Shown here: piece after piece, positions 1-7,005 of the stretch
Layout: the number at the start of each line of letters is the position of its first letter
How positions within the stretch are numbered: position 1 is the stretch's first letter
Source: Nitrospinaceae bacterium
GTDB taxonomy: Bacteria > Nitrospinota > Nitrospinia > Nitrospinales > VA-1
Length of the DNA stretch: 24,544 nt
Direction: 5' to 3'
Assembly (NCBI GenBank): GCA_029261435.1
Contig: JAJDBI010000132.1
Location: forward strand, 1 to 24,544
Program-made: the position numbers and the translations under genes
The notes under the pieces: model-generated
The model's input: the letters and a program-made list of their open reading frames with translations, nothing else
What the model was told of the DNA's origin: nothing
Database searches by the model: none

Positions 1-85
1 TATGCCCTTTTTCGCGGTTGCCGTTAAGGATGTACAGGGCATGGATAGCCCAATTTTAAACATCTTTTTGGTGGAGGATGATTCA

Positions 86-565
86 ATGGTCGGAGGCACT
101 GAAGGACTCGGTTCAACCATTCTTAACAGTTTTACCCAGAAGGCATTCCAGCAGGTTCAGAAATCAGACGCCAACCGTTCGGGTGGCTTGGACCCCAATG
201 AAATTAAGGACAATGTAGATGTGACCGGGAACGGTCAAGATCTTGTAGATAATTTTGATTCTATCGACACCGACCAAAGCGGAGAATTATCGGCAACTGA
301 ATTGATTGCATTTCGAGCCAAGTCTGGAGAAGGGCTGGACGAAATGTTAAACCAGTTGCAAAATATTTTTGAGCAATCAGGAATTTCTACCAACAGCATC
401 GTGGAGTTCTTGAGCGATCGGGCAAGCCCGCAAAATGATTTAGGATCGCTATTGCAATCCAGCACAAACCTGGATGCATTGATTGAATCAAGAGTCCAGG
501 AGATTCTGGTAGGTTCCGGTGAAGGTTCCGAGTCCCAACTTCTGGACTCCATAACCAATATATAA
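86..565 (+). CDS. Small EF-hand calcium-binding protein
   Basis: The protein is 159 residues from the ATG at 86, chosen because GGAGG at 73-77 sits 8 bases before it. The frame stays open upstream to an ATG at position 2, at the window edge, so a longer N-terminus cannot be excluded. Two canonical 12-residue EF-hand loops are visible: DANRSGGLDPNE (about residues 28-39) and DTDQSGELSATE (about 60-71), each with acidic or polar ligands at positions 1, 3, 5 and 9 and Glu at 12. The remainder is acidic and probably helical, with no known domain recognised. No signal peptide or membrane span is seen with the chosen start, so a cytoplasmic calcium sensor or buffer is the simplest reading. The gene converges with the regulator at 651-1511. 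Its partner and physiological role are unknown. Confidence 0.8.
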   Translation: MVGGTEGLGSTILNSFTQKAFQQVQKSDANRSGGLDPNEIKDNVDVTGNGQDLVDNFDSIDTDQSGELSATELIAFRAKSGEGLDEMLNQLQNIFEQSGISTNSIVEFLSDRASPQNDLGSLLQSSTNLDALIESRVQEILVGSGEGSESQLLDSITNI

Positions 566-582
566 AAACTTCGCCAATCTTC

Positions 583-605
583 CCCCATCAAATAATTTGA
601 AGGGG
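583..605. terminator. Possible bidirectional hairpin between convergent genes
   Basis: A nine-base stem with one mismatch (CCCCATCAA at 583-591 against TTGAAGGGG at 597-605) and a five-base loop lies between the ends of the convergent genes at 565 and 651. Neither strand has a clear T tract after it, so intrinsic terminator function is uncertain. Confidence 0.3.
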
Positions 606-650
606 ATCAAAGTTAAGTGGGGTTAATGAGGGGGGCATTCGTTTGTTTGG

Positions 651-1511
651 TTAAACCAGACGATAACTTCCGTACTTTTCTTTTCGTGCCACGATCATGG
701 TGCCTTGGAATTCTTTCTGTGCACCTCTTTTCATAACAAATTCTTGTGGCACGTTCCACATCCCTGTGGCCGTTAGCACAAAGCTCATGGAACGACAGAC
801 CTCGTAGAGAGTGGACTGTTCGTTCACTTTCAAGGAAATTTCTTGATCGGTCGTGGCTCGAGGGCCGACACGCCGGGTCAGGATATGAGCTCTGCTGGTA
901 TCGCTGAGAGTATCTTCGCAAAAACTTTCAAAGTCTTTACCAATCAGGTCAAATACATCAAACCCTAAAAAACTGACTGCTTTATTGGCAAAAATAATTT
1001 TTCCCTTGGGGTCTGTCTGGATAATAATGTCGGATGTTGCATCGACCACTTTGCGATATTTTTCCCGGCTGTTCCTGATTTCCTGGTAGCTGGCGACAAT
1101 AACTTCCAGGTCTGCCCTGTTTCTGGCCGAGATGACCTTTAAAATCTCCCAAACTACTTTTGGATTCGGAGCAAAATATTCAAAGAAGGTCTTTTTATCG
1201 ATTTCCAGAACATCAGCATCAGTAAAAGCTCTCACGCTGGCAGAACGGGGTTTGGATTCCAGTAAAGCCATTTCACCCAAAAAATCCCCAGCTTCCCGAA
1301 TGGCTATTTGTTTTTGTTTTTTATAGACCTCCATCTTTCCCGAAAGAATGATGTAAAAAGTTTCCTGGGAGGAACTTTCTGAGAAAAGCACCTGATCTTT
1401 TTTCAGGGTCAGTTTTTCCCCAGCGTTGTAAATACGCTCTAATTCCGCCTTCAGAAAAAAACTGCAAATGGGTGCCTGCTTCAGGGCTTCTAAATCCTTA
1501 AGAGTTTCCAT
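651..1511 (-). CDS. Cyclic nucleotide-binding domain / PAS domain protein
   Basis: This 286-residue soluble protein has two sensory modules. Residues about 15-130 are a CRP-type cyclic nucleotide-binding domain, with the phosphate-binding-cassette stretch FLGEMALLESKPRSASV. E80 and R89 fall at the positions that usually contact the ribose and cyclic phosphate, so nucleotide binding is plausible. Residues about 145-280 look like a PAS domain (VVDATSDIIIQTDPKGKIIF, then FDLIGKDF). No helix-turn-helix, kinase, GGDEF or other output domain follows, so this is not a standard CRP-family transcription factor. It may act by protein contact, or as a sensor subunit for another signalling protein. The gene stands alone, converging with the EF-hand gene, and no strong ribosome-binding site is seen before the ATG. 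Domain assignment is confident; ligand and partner are unknown. Confidence 0.85.
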   Translation of the reverse strand: METLKDLEALKQAPICSFFLKAELERIYNAGEKLTLKKDQVLFSESSSQETFYIILSGKMEVYKKQKQIAIREAGDFLGEMALLESKPRSASVRAFTDADVLEIDKKTFFEYFAPNPKVVWEILKVISARNRADLEVIVASYQEIRNSREKYRKVVDATSDIIIQTDPKGKIIFANKAVSFLGFDVFDLIGKDFESFCEDTLSDTSRAHILTRRVGPRATTDQEISLKVNEQSTLYEVCRSMSFVLTATGMWNVPQEFVMKRGAQKEFQGTMIVARKEKYGSYRLV

Positions 1512-1820
1512 GGAATCAATAGACTGTATGTGTGTTGGTTTAATAGTGTAAATCTAGCGATAATATAATATAAATGCAAGCAAATAAAAAGGAAGTGAGC
1601 AGCTGGTTGAAGGGAGTTAAGCTGGTTTTCCGGAATTTTTTGTATTAGAGAGAAAGCAGAAATCTGCTCGGTAATGAGTGATATTCCCTTTTTTCAATGT
1701 ATTTCGAGAAATTCGGCTTGATTTGGGGTTGGATTATTATTCCTATTCCAATATAATTCAGGTGTGTTTATGTGACTAAAAAAAAACTAGCTTCGCAAGA
1801 GAGACGAGGATCTTACGGTC
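1512..1820. other. Intergenic region between divergent genes
   Basis: This 309-base AT-rich gap separates the divergent CNB-PAS gene (leftward) and the CBS-domain gene (rightward). The right half holds a recognisable sigma-70 promoter for the CBS gene, listed separately. The left half, about 1512-1680, is AT-rich with TTTATATTATATTATC-like sequence on the minus strand that could hold the CNB-PAS promoter, but I could not assign boxes. No ORF, RNA gene or strong repeat was recognised. Confidence 0.5.
1729..1757 (+). promoter_or_regulatory. Sigma-70-type promoter for the CBS-domain gene
   Basis: A perfect -10 box TATAAT at 1752-1757 is preceded by TTGGAT at 1729-1734 with a 17-base spacer. The -35 match is only partial (TTG conserved). 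Transcription would start near 1764, giving a leader of about 57 bases containing an A9 run and a GAGG ribosome-binding site near 1806-1809. Confidence 0.55.
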
Positions 1821-2183
1821 ATGTCTTTAATAGGAAGGATTGCCTCTCCCGCTCCCACTCTGGATTCGAAAACCAGTGTTTCTGACGCAATTGAATACCT
1901 TAATATCAATAAATGTGAACATGCTTTTATTCAGCATGAGGGCGAAATGGTGGGGATTGTGTCGGCAGAGCGTTTACTGATAGGTTTCAAGTCACGAGCC
2001 AGTGCTCCCGTTCAGGAGTTTATGGGACCTATTATAACGATTAAAGGTAATGAACCTGAGACTCGAGCAGCGGAAATCATGGCAAAACATGAAGCGGAAT
2101 GTGTGGCAGTGACCAACCAGAACGGAGTGTTTGTCGGGGTCGCGGCTTTTAAAAAGTTAAATCGTCCACATAAGAAACCCTGA
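1821..2183 (+). CDS. Two-CBS-domain protein
   Basis: A 120-residue protein made almost wholly of one CBS pair (Bateman module). The first CBS repeat covers about residues 8-60 (TSVSDAIEYLNINKCEHAFI, then EMVGIVSAERLL), the second about 63-115 (VQEFMGPIITIKGNEPETRAAEIMAKHEAECVAV in outline, then GVFVGVAAFKKL). Such modules usually bind adenosine nucleotides and act as energy or ligand sensors, either fused to enzymes or free-standing as here. No catalytic, membrane or DNA-binding segment is present. A GAGG element lies about 11 bases before the ATG. It has its own promoter and appears to be a single-gene unit, converging with the fumC operon. The ligand and regulated target cannot be read from the sequence. 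Confidence 0.85.
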   Translation: MSLIGRIASPAPTLDSKTSVSDAIEYLNINKCEHAFIQHEGEMVGIVSAERLLIGFKSRASAPVQEFMGPIITIKGNEPETRAAEIMAKHEAECVAVTNQNGVFVGVAAFKKLNRPHKKP

Positions 2184-2205
2184 CCTTTTTTCCCACTTGA
2201 CCTTG

Positions 2206-2289
2206 TCAGTACAGTTTTTTAAGAATAATGGGAAGCAGGATGGCCAGCACAACGACAATTCCTAAAAAAGTTTCCCAGCTTTGAATCAT
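2206..2289 (-). CDS. 27-residue single-span membrane microprotein (putative)
   Basis: A short ORF too small for ordinary gene callers begins MIQSWETFLGIVVVLAILLP and ends with IILKKLY. A polar N-terminus of about seven residues is followed by about 16 hydrophobic residues and a short Lys-containing tail, the layout of a small inner-membrane protein. AGGAAG stands three bases before the ATG, a usable though tight Shine-Dalgarno element. The ORF begins 64 bases downstream of the fumC stop on the same strand and would be co-transcribed with rpoH-fumC. It resembles in size and layout the accessory microproteins of membrane complexes (KdpF- or CcoQ-sized), but I recognise no family. Function is unknown; conservation would be needed to prove it is a gene. 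Confidence 0.45.
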   Translation of the reverse strand: MIQSWETFLGIVVVLAILLPIILKKLY

Positions 2290-2353
2290 ATACTTCCTGC
2301 CCTGTTTTTTTTGTAATGGGTCGAGTTTTTGAGAGCACCCTGTCTTACAGTCC

Positions 2354-3745
2354 TCATTCCTTCGGGCCGGTCATTTTTTCAGGCCGTACCTTTTCATCAA
2401 ACTCTTCTGGTGTGAGCAGATTCAAAGCCGCTGCCGCTTCTTTCAAAGTGCTGTTCTCCTGATAGGCTTTCTTGGCTACTTTTGCTGCATTGTCATAACC
2501 GATATGTGGGTTAAGAGCCGTTACCAGCATGAGCGATCCGTTAAGGTGTTTCTCGATCTGTATTTTATTAGGTTCGATGCCAACCACACAATGGTCGTTG
2601 AAAGACCGGCAGGAGTCAGCAAGCAGACGAATGGATTGGAGTAAGTTGTAAATCATCACCGGTTTGAAAACATTTAGTTCAAAATTGCCGGAGGACCCCC
2701 CGACATTGATGGCGGTATCATTGCCGATCACCTGGGCCGCAACCATGGTCATTGCCTCTGACTGGGTTGGGTTGACTTTGCCTGGCATGATTGAGCTTCC
2801 CGGTTCATTGGCCGGTAAGGTAATTTCTCCGATTCCACATCGAGGACCGGACCCGAGCCAGCGAATATCATTGGCTATTTTCATCAGTGAACAGGCGATG
2901 GTTTTTAAAATACCACTGGCTTCGACAATGGCGTCATGAGCTGCGAGAGACTCAAACTTATTGGGTGCGGTGACAAAGGGGCAACCGGTGAGCTCGGCAA
3001 TTTGACTGGCGACTTTTACGGCGAAATCTTTATGTGAGTTCAGCCCTGTTCCCACTGCGGTTCCGCCGAGAGCGATTTGATACATTCTCGGCATACAACC
3101 ATTAATGCGGTCGAGTGCATATTCCAGTTGCGTCGTGTATCCGCTGAATTCCTGACCCAGAGTGAGTGGAGTCGCATCCATCAGATGGGTGCGACCAATT
3201 TTTATGATGTCTTGAAACTCGTCGGTTTTTTTCTGAAACGAACTCGCCAGGGTTGATATGGCAGGGATGAGTGCGTCACGAATGCGCTCCACTGCCGAAA
3301 TATGCATCGCAGTGGGAAAGGTGTCGTTGGAAGACTGACCCATATTAACGTGATCGTTAGGGTGCACCGGGTCTTTGGAGCCGATCACCCCACCCGCTAT
3401 TTCAATAGCCCGATTGGCGATAACCTCGTTGGTGTTCATGTTGGACTGCGTTCCGCTACCGGTCTGCCAAACTCTCAGAGGAAAATGCTCGTCCAGTTTA
3501 CCTTCGATCACTTCATCAGCGGCCTGACAAATGAGATCTTTGATATTCTCCGGCATGAGCCCCAAATCTGCATTGACCATGGCCGAAGCTTTTTTTAGAA
3601 TACCCAGTCCCCGGATAATTTCGCGTGGCATGGTTTCGGTGCCAATATCAAAGTGAATCAATGATCGTGCGGTTTGGGCTCCATAGTAACTGCTGGATGG
3701 GACATCAATCTCTCCCATGCTATCGGTTTCAGTCCGGGTACTCAT
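2354..3745 (-). CDS. fumC: Class II fumarate hydratase
   Basis: This 463-residue protein is full length for FumC, the iron-independent fumarase that interconverts fumarate and L-malate in the TCA cycle in the cytoplasm. The superfamily signature GSSIMPGKVNP is at residues 316-326 and contains the flexible-loop catalytic serine. The substrate-binding segments SGTQSNMNTNE (about 97-107) and GQSSNDTFPTAMH (about 136-148) are intact, as is the active-site histidine in RTHLMD (H187). It lacks features of aspartase or argininosuccinate lyase, and the N-terminus (R-x-E-x-D-S-M-G-E-I-x-V-P) is typical of fumarase. AGGAGG lies a few bases before the ATG. The gene begins only 11 bases after the rpoH-like stop, so the two are probably co-transcribed. 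Confidence in the enzyme call is high. Confidence 0.97.
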   Translation of the reverse strand: MSTRTETDSMGEIDVPSSSYYGAQTARSLIHFDIGTETMPREIIRGLGILKKASAMVNADLGLMPENIKDLICQAADEVIEGKLDEHFPLRVWQTGSGTQSNMNTNEVIANRAIEIAGGVIGSKDPVHPNDHVNMGQSSNDTFPTAMHISAVERIRDALIPAISTLASSFQKKTDEFQDIIKIGRTHLMDATPLTLGQEFSGYTTQLEYALDRINGCMPRMYQIALGGTAVGTGLNSHKDFAVKVASQIAELTGCPFVTAPNKFESLAAHDAIVEASGILKTIACSLMKIANDIRWLGSGPRCGIGEITLPANEPGSSIMPGKVNPTQSEAMTMVAAQVIGNDTAINVGGSSGNFELNVFKPVMIYNLLQSIRLLADSCRSFNDHCVVGIEPNKIQIEKHLNGSLMLVTALNPHIGYDNAAKVAKKAYQENSTLKEAAAALNLLTPEEFDEKVRPEKMTGPKE

Positions 3746-3756
3746 AATACTCCTCC

Positions 3757-4680
3757 TCAGTTTTGAAAATAGTCTGCCGCTTCCGGCATGTTTTCTTCGA
3801 TAAAGGTTTTAAATTTTTTTATTAATCGTTGTTCGGCCTGGCGCACGGCTTCTCGCGTGACCCCTCTTTGATCGCCGAGCTCCTGTAGCGATAAAGGATC
3901 TTCGGACAGGATACGTTTGTCCAGGATCTCTATTTCATTTGCGTTCAATCCGGTTTTAAAGCTTTCGATATTTTTATTGAGAATTTCCTTGAACTGATTG
4001 AGTTCCGCATTGTCTTCAATGGATTTCCCATCTGTAAGAGTTTGCGCCGGAGTCATGGTGCTGCCGGGGTGAACAGGTGTGTCGATGGAAACATCCATCG
4101 CACCGATGCTGGCAGAAACGTCAATGACTTCGCCCTCATCAACCCCGAACCGTTCGGCCAGTAACTTGGTGGTGGGGTCAAACCCTTCCCGCTCCAGCTT
4201 TTCCTTTTCCTTCTTCAGGTTGAACAACAATTTTCGCCGTGCGTTGGTAGTGCCCACTCGCACCAACCGCCAGTTATCAAGAATATGTTTCAGGATATAG
4301 GATTTTATCCACCAGGTAGCGTAGGCAGAAAGAGGCACTCCCCGAAACGGGTCAAAATTTTTAACCGCCTTCATCAAGCCCACATTGCCTTCCTGAATCA
4401 AATCCATCAGGTTCTGCCATTCGCGCTTAAAAGTCATTGCGATTTTAATGACCAGCATCAGATTGGCAGTGGTCAGTTTATAGGCTGATTCCAAGTCGCC
4501 GGTTTCTTTATAACGGACGGCCAGTTCTTTTTCCTCATCTGCCGACAGAAGCGGATATTTTTTGACTTCCTGAAGGTAGGCGGTGAAAGGGTCGAGGGGT
4601 AACAGCGACCCTTTAGTTCGGACTGCTGGTAACCGGGACTCATTCTGATCCGGTTTGTCTGTGGTTGTTTCGTCGTTCAT
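3757..4680 (-). CDS. rpoH: RNA polymerase sigma factor, RpoH (sigma-32) type
   Basis: A 307-residue sigma-70-family factor with the group-3 layout. Region 1.2 is near residues 30-55, region 2 about 65-135 (LIQEGNVGLMKAVKNFDP, then SAYATWWIKSYI), region 3 about 145-215 and region 4 about 240-295. The region 4.2 helix-turn-helix is SLQELGDQRGVTREAVRQAE. The segment RRKLLFNLKK at 148-157 matches the RpoH box (family form QRKLFFNLRK), which distinguishes heat-shock sigma factors from RpoD and RpoS. It likely directs transcription of chaperone and protease genes under protein-folding stress. No strong Shine-Dalgarno is seen before the ATG at 4680, which is 81 bases from the divergent gene at 4762. 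fumC follows directly. An RpoD-like paralogue is less likely given the size and the missing region 1.1. Confidence 0.88.
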   Translation of the reverse strand: MNDETTTDKPDQNESRLPAVRTKGSLLPLDPFTAYLQEVKKYPLLSADEEKELAVRYKETGDLESAYKLTTANLMLVIKIAMTFKREWQNLMDLIQEGNVGLMKAVKNFDPFRGVPLSAYATWWIKSYILKHILDNWRLVRVGTTNARRKLLFNLKKEKEKLEREGFDPTTKLLAERFGVDEGEVIDVSASIGAMDVSIDTPVHPGSTMTPAQTLTDGKSIEDNAELNQFKEILNKNIESFKTGLNANEIEILDKRILSEDPLSLQELGDQRGVTREAVRQAEQRLIKKFKTFIEENMPEAADYFQN

Positions 4681-4761
4681 AAGGTGTAGTAGTGTGACAA
4701 AGCCTGTTATTGCAATTTCTGCCTGCTTGTATTTCCTGTTGCAAAACTTTAAACTGTCTGC

Positions 4762-4998
4762 ATGGCCCGTTTAGCACTATTTGGAATTGTCGTCGTCCTG
4801 TTGATTCTTGTCGCGCGCGCGATTTTCCCTGAAAAAACATCAGCGGAACAGGAACCTACAGAAATGGTAATGGACCCCAATAATGGGGTGTATATCCCAA
4901 AATCTGAAGCTATCAAAAAAACCATCAACGATAAGGAATATTATTTTTCAAGCGAACAAAGCGCTGAAGAATTCATTAAAAAACAAACGACCCCATAG
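4762..4998 (+). CDS. Membrane-anchored YHS-like small protein lacking cysteines
   Basis: A 78-residue protein with one N-terminal membrane span (about residues 3-21, LALFGIVVVLLILVARAIF), a short linker, and a C-terminal segment about 32-75. The pattern M-V-x-D-P-x-x-G-V-Y-I-P-x-S-E-A followed by KEYYFSSEQSAEEF resembles small YHS/TRASH-type anchored proteins. In those families the positions here occupied by DPNNG and YYFSSEQS usually carry cysteines (DPxCG, YYFCSxxC). All are replaced, so metal binding as in the parent family is unlikely. No good Shine-Dalgarno precedes the ATG. It is transcribed divergently from rpoH and may head an operon with the two secreted paralogues downstream (74-base gap). 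The fold assignment is from pattern memory and is moderate; function is unknown. Confidence 0.65.
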   Translation: MARLALFGIVVVLLILVARAIFPEKTSAEQEPTEMVMDPNNGVYIPKSEAIKKTINDKEYYFSSEQSAEEFIKKQTTP

Positions 4999-5072
4999 GC
5001 AGAGCAAAGGTCAATCGGGGTTGAACTATTATAACAGAGGATTTGCCTCAAATTGGAGAAACAAGGAAATTG

Positions 5073-5651
5073 ATGATGCAATTTATAAAACAGCGCGATG
5101 TATTGAGGCAACTTGGAGTACGAATAATAACCGGTTTGATGGTTTTGGCGTTCATGGGTGCATCGCCGGTTTTTGCGGAGAAAGAATGTGAGCCTGTCGA
5201 TAAAAAACGCATCAAGATTGAAGGCTATATTTCCAAATCTTTTCGCAAACAAAGAAAGCAGGTCTTTAAGGAATTTGGGGAAATCGGTTCCACACGTGTG
5301 GCCTTGAGGGTGTACCCCATGGGCGAGACTTCAAAAGTGATTGCAGTGGGGCGATGTGTGCCCGCCTATATCGCCCAACACATTATCAAAAAATCCCTGG
5401 AATACAGCACTGGTGTGGAGAGTCTGGTGCAGCAACAGTTTGTCCATTCCCATTGGGTGGGTGTGGGTGTCACCATGTTTGATGAACCCTCACAACAACT
5501 GGTATCGGCTGATCAGGTTAAACAATTGTTGAAGCAGGATATTTCCGATGAGGAGTTTCATGTTTTGTATCGGAAATTATCTGTGCCGAATGATCTGGTT
5601 CCATTTTTTGGTTTGAAGTCGCCGAATGTGAAAATCGCGACACCAAACTAA
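5073..5651 (+). CDS. Secreted protein of unknown function, paralogue 1
   Basis: The ATG at 5073 (or 5076) is preferred over an upstream TTG at 5043 because AAGGAA lies just before it. The product is about 192 residues. It has a Sec signal peptide: basic start (QFIKQRDVLRQLGVR), hydrophobic core (IITGLMVLAFMG) and likely cleavage after SPVFA. The mature part has a cysteine near its N-terminus (EKECEP) and a second in GRCVPAYIAQ, which may form a disulfide in the periplasm. It is clearly homologous to the next gene: in the 50-residue block beginning SKVIAVGRC, 29 residues are identical. I recognise no family. The next gene follows after 20 bases, so this is a tandem duplication in one transcript, perhaps also with the YHS-like gene upstream. 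Confidence 0.75.
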   Translation: MMQFIKQRDVLRQLGVRIITGLMVLAFMGASPVFAEKECEPVDKKRIKIEGYISKSFRKQRKQVFKEFGEIGSTRVALRVYPMGETSKVIAVGRCVPAYIAQHIIKKSLEYSTGVESLVQQQFVHSHWVGVGVTMFDEPSQQLVSADQVKQLLKQDISDEEFHVLYRKLSVPNDLVPFFGLKSPNVKIATPN

Positions 5652-5671
5652 GTATGATGTAAGGAGGATGC

Positions 5672-6214
5672 ATGCTTCAGAAATCAGCTATTCTCAGCGT
5701 TACTCTGTTATTGATGACGTTGATGGTTCAGCCCGCTCTGGCAGAAGAAGACTGTTTGTCCATTTCCCATAAGCCGGTGAAGCTGGAAGCATGGCTCTCT
5801 AAACGTTATGAGAAATATCTAACAAGTATCCGTAAAGACCTTAGCGGGATGGGCAATACGAAAGTAGGACTTTTTGTCTACCCGGCAGAAAACCCTTCGA
5901 GAGTGGTGGCCATTGGTCGTTGCGTTCCTGCCTACATAGCCCAATACATCCTGATTAAAGCCGGGGAATATAAACTGGGCACCACACATCTGGTGCATCA
6001 GGGGTTTGTGTCTTCGCACTGGACGGGAATCGGAACCTCCCTGTTTTCAGAAAACTCGATGAATACCATCACCCCGGAACAACTGGCGGCTTTGATGGAC
6101 GACAGCCTCGATACCGAATCGTTCCATGAAATGTACCGGGCCCTGACCCACCAGCCAGAAAAAGTCCCCGCCTTCGGTCTTATGCTCGATAACCCGAAAT
6201 ACATGACCCCCTGA
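5672..6214 (+). CDS. Secreted protein of unknown function, paralogue 2
   Basis: A 180-residue protein with a strong ribosome-binding site (AAGGAGG) five bases before its ATG. The N-terminus is a Sec signal peptide (MLQKSAILSVTLLLMTLMVQ, cleavage likely after PALA). The mature protein mirrors its neighbour: an early cysteine (EEDCLS), the block RVVAIGRCVPAYIAQ, then FVSSHWTGIGTSLF, and a C-terminal part with SFHEMYRALT and VPAFGL. Shared cysteines and aromatic positions imply the same fold and a periplasmic or exported location. No catalytic motif or domain is recognised. The gene ends the plus-strand group and converges with phoU. Co-expression of the two copies is implied by the 20-base spacing. 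They could form a heteromer, but that is inference. Confidence 0.78.
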   Translation: MLQKSAILSVTLLLMTLMVQPALAEEDCLSISHKPVKLEAWLSKRYEKYLTSIRKDLSGMGNTKVGLFVYPAENPSRVVAIGRCVPAYIAQYILIKAGEYKLGTTHLVHQGFVSSHWTGIGTSLFSENSMNTITPEQLAALMDDSLDTESFHEMYRALTHQPEKVPAFGLMLDNPKYMTP

Positions 6215-6242
6215 TGGGGCGGGCAGAAATTCAATAAAAACT

Positions 6243-6286
6243 CACCTCACCCTAATCTTTTCCCTCTAGATGAGAGGATTGAGGTG
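6243..6286. repeat. Palindromic intergenic element
   Basis: CACCTC (6243-6248) pairs with GAGGTG (6281-6286), and an inner CCTCT (6263-6267) pairs with AGAGG (6273-6277) over a five-base loop; AATC/GATT adds a further possible pairing. It sits between the convergent paralogue 2 gene and phoU. Its composition (CTCACCCTAATC, then AGAGG) resembles REP-like intergenic repeats of other genomes. It could also serve as a bidirectional terminator, though no T tract follows. Copy number elsewhere in the genome is unknown. Confidence 0.4.
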
Positions 6287-6312
6287 TGGGTGGTTCAATA
6301 GTGTTTTATTGT

Positions 6313-6996
6313 TCAGAATCCCGCTTCATCGGTGTTGCTGCCATGGCGGATGATTTCACCGGTGATCAGATAAATCACGTCTTCGGCGATATTGGTGGCG
6401 TGGTCGGCCATGCGTTCGAGATAGCGGGAAGCGGAAAGGAGCTGGATGTAGGAATTCAAATTATCCGGATCTTTTTTTATGGCTTGTTCGACGCATTTAT
6501 ACATTTCCCGGTTCAGGTCATCGACTGCATCGTCATCTTCACAAACCTGCTGTGCCAGTTTACTGTCTCGATTAACCAGAGCATCGAGGGACCGCTTTAA
6601 CATGGACCGAACCTTCTCGGCCATATCCTGCAAATCAAAGGGCAGGTCGACTTTTACTTTGTCGGAAAGATAAACGGCGCGCTCTGCAATATTGACTGAA
6701 AGGTCAGCAATGCGTTCAAGATCGTTATTGATTTTTAAAATAGCGATGATCAAACGCAGGTCGTTGGCGACCGGTTGGTGCAGGGCCAGAATTTTGAGAC
6801 ACTCTTCTTCTACAAACACTTCCCGTTGGTCAATTTCGTAATCCGCATCAATGACTTGTTTTGCCTGCTCGGATTTTCGCTCGGTCAGGGATTGGACCGC
6901 AAGCCTGACGCTTTCCTCAACATCTGTGCCCAAATGAAGAATCAGTCGCTTCAGTTCATTGATAGCTTTTTCAAGGTGTATGGCATGTCGAGACAT
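6313..6996 (-). CDS. phoU: Phosphate transport system regulator PhoU
   Basis: A 227-residue all-helical protein of typical PhoU length. It has two PhoU repeats (about residues 20-105 and 120-205). Each carries the metal-cluster motif: NNDLERIADLSVNIAE in the first and SRYLERMADHATNIAED in the second. PhoU is a cytoplasmic peripheral protein that links PstSCAB occupancy to PhoR, keeping PhoR from activating PhoB when phosphate is plentiful, and helps restrain uptake. The start ATG has AGGGGA in front of it. It begins nine bases after the pstB stop and is the last gene of the operon, as in many bacteria. It should be induced together with pst from the Pho box upstream of pstS. Nothing unusual is seen. 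Confidence 0.97.
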   Translation of the reverse strand: MSRHAIHLEKAINELKRLILHLGTDVEESVRLAVQSLTERKSEQAKQVIDADYEIDQREVFVEEECLKILALHQPVANDLRLIIAILKINNDLERIADLSVNIAERAVYLSDKVKVDLPFDLQDMAEKVRSMLKRSLDALVNRDSKLAQQVCEDDDAVDDLNREMYKCVEQAIKKDPDNLNSYIQLLSASRYLERMADHATNIAEDVIYLITGEIIRHGSNTDEAGF

Positions 6997-7005
6997 CTTT
7001 TCCCC

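Noticed and set aside
2..42. Inverted repeat ATGCCCT / AGGGCAT before the EF-hand gene
   Set aside because: Seven bases with a 27-base loop at the window edge, too weak to interpret.
2179..2220. Intrinsic terminator after the CBS-domain gene
   Set aside because: CTGAC/GTCAG arms are short with a loop of over 20 bases; the later T6 run is not adjacent to a stable stem.
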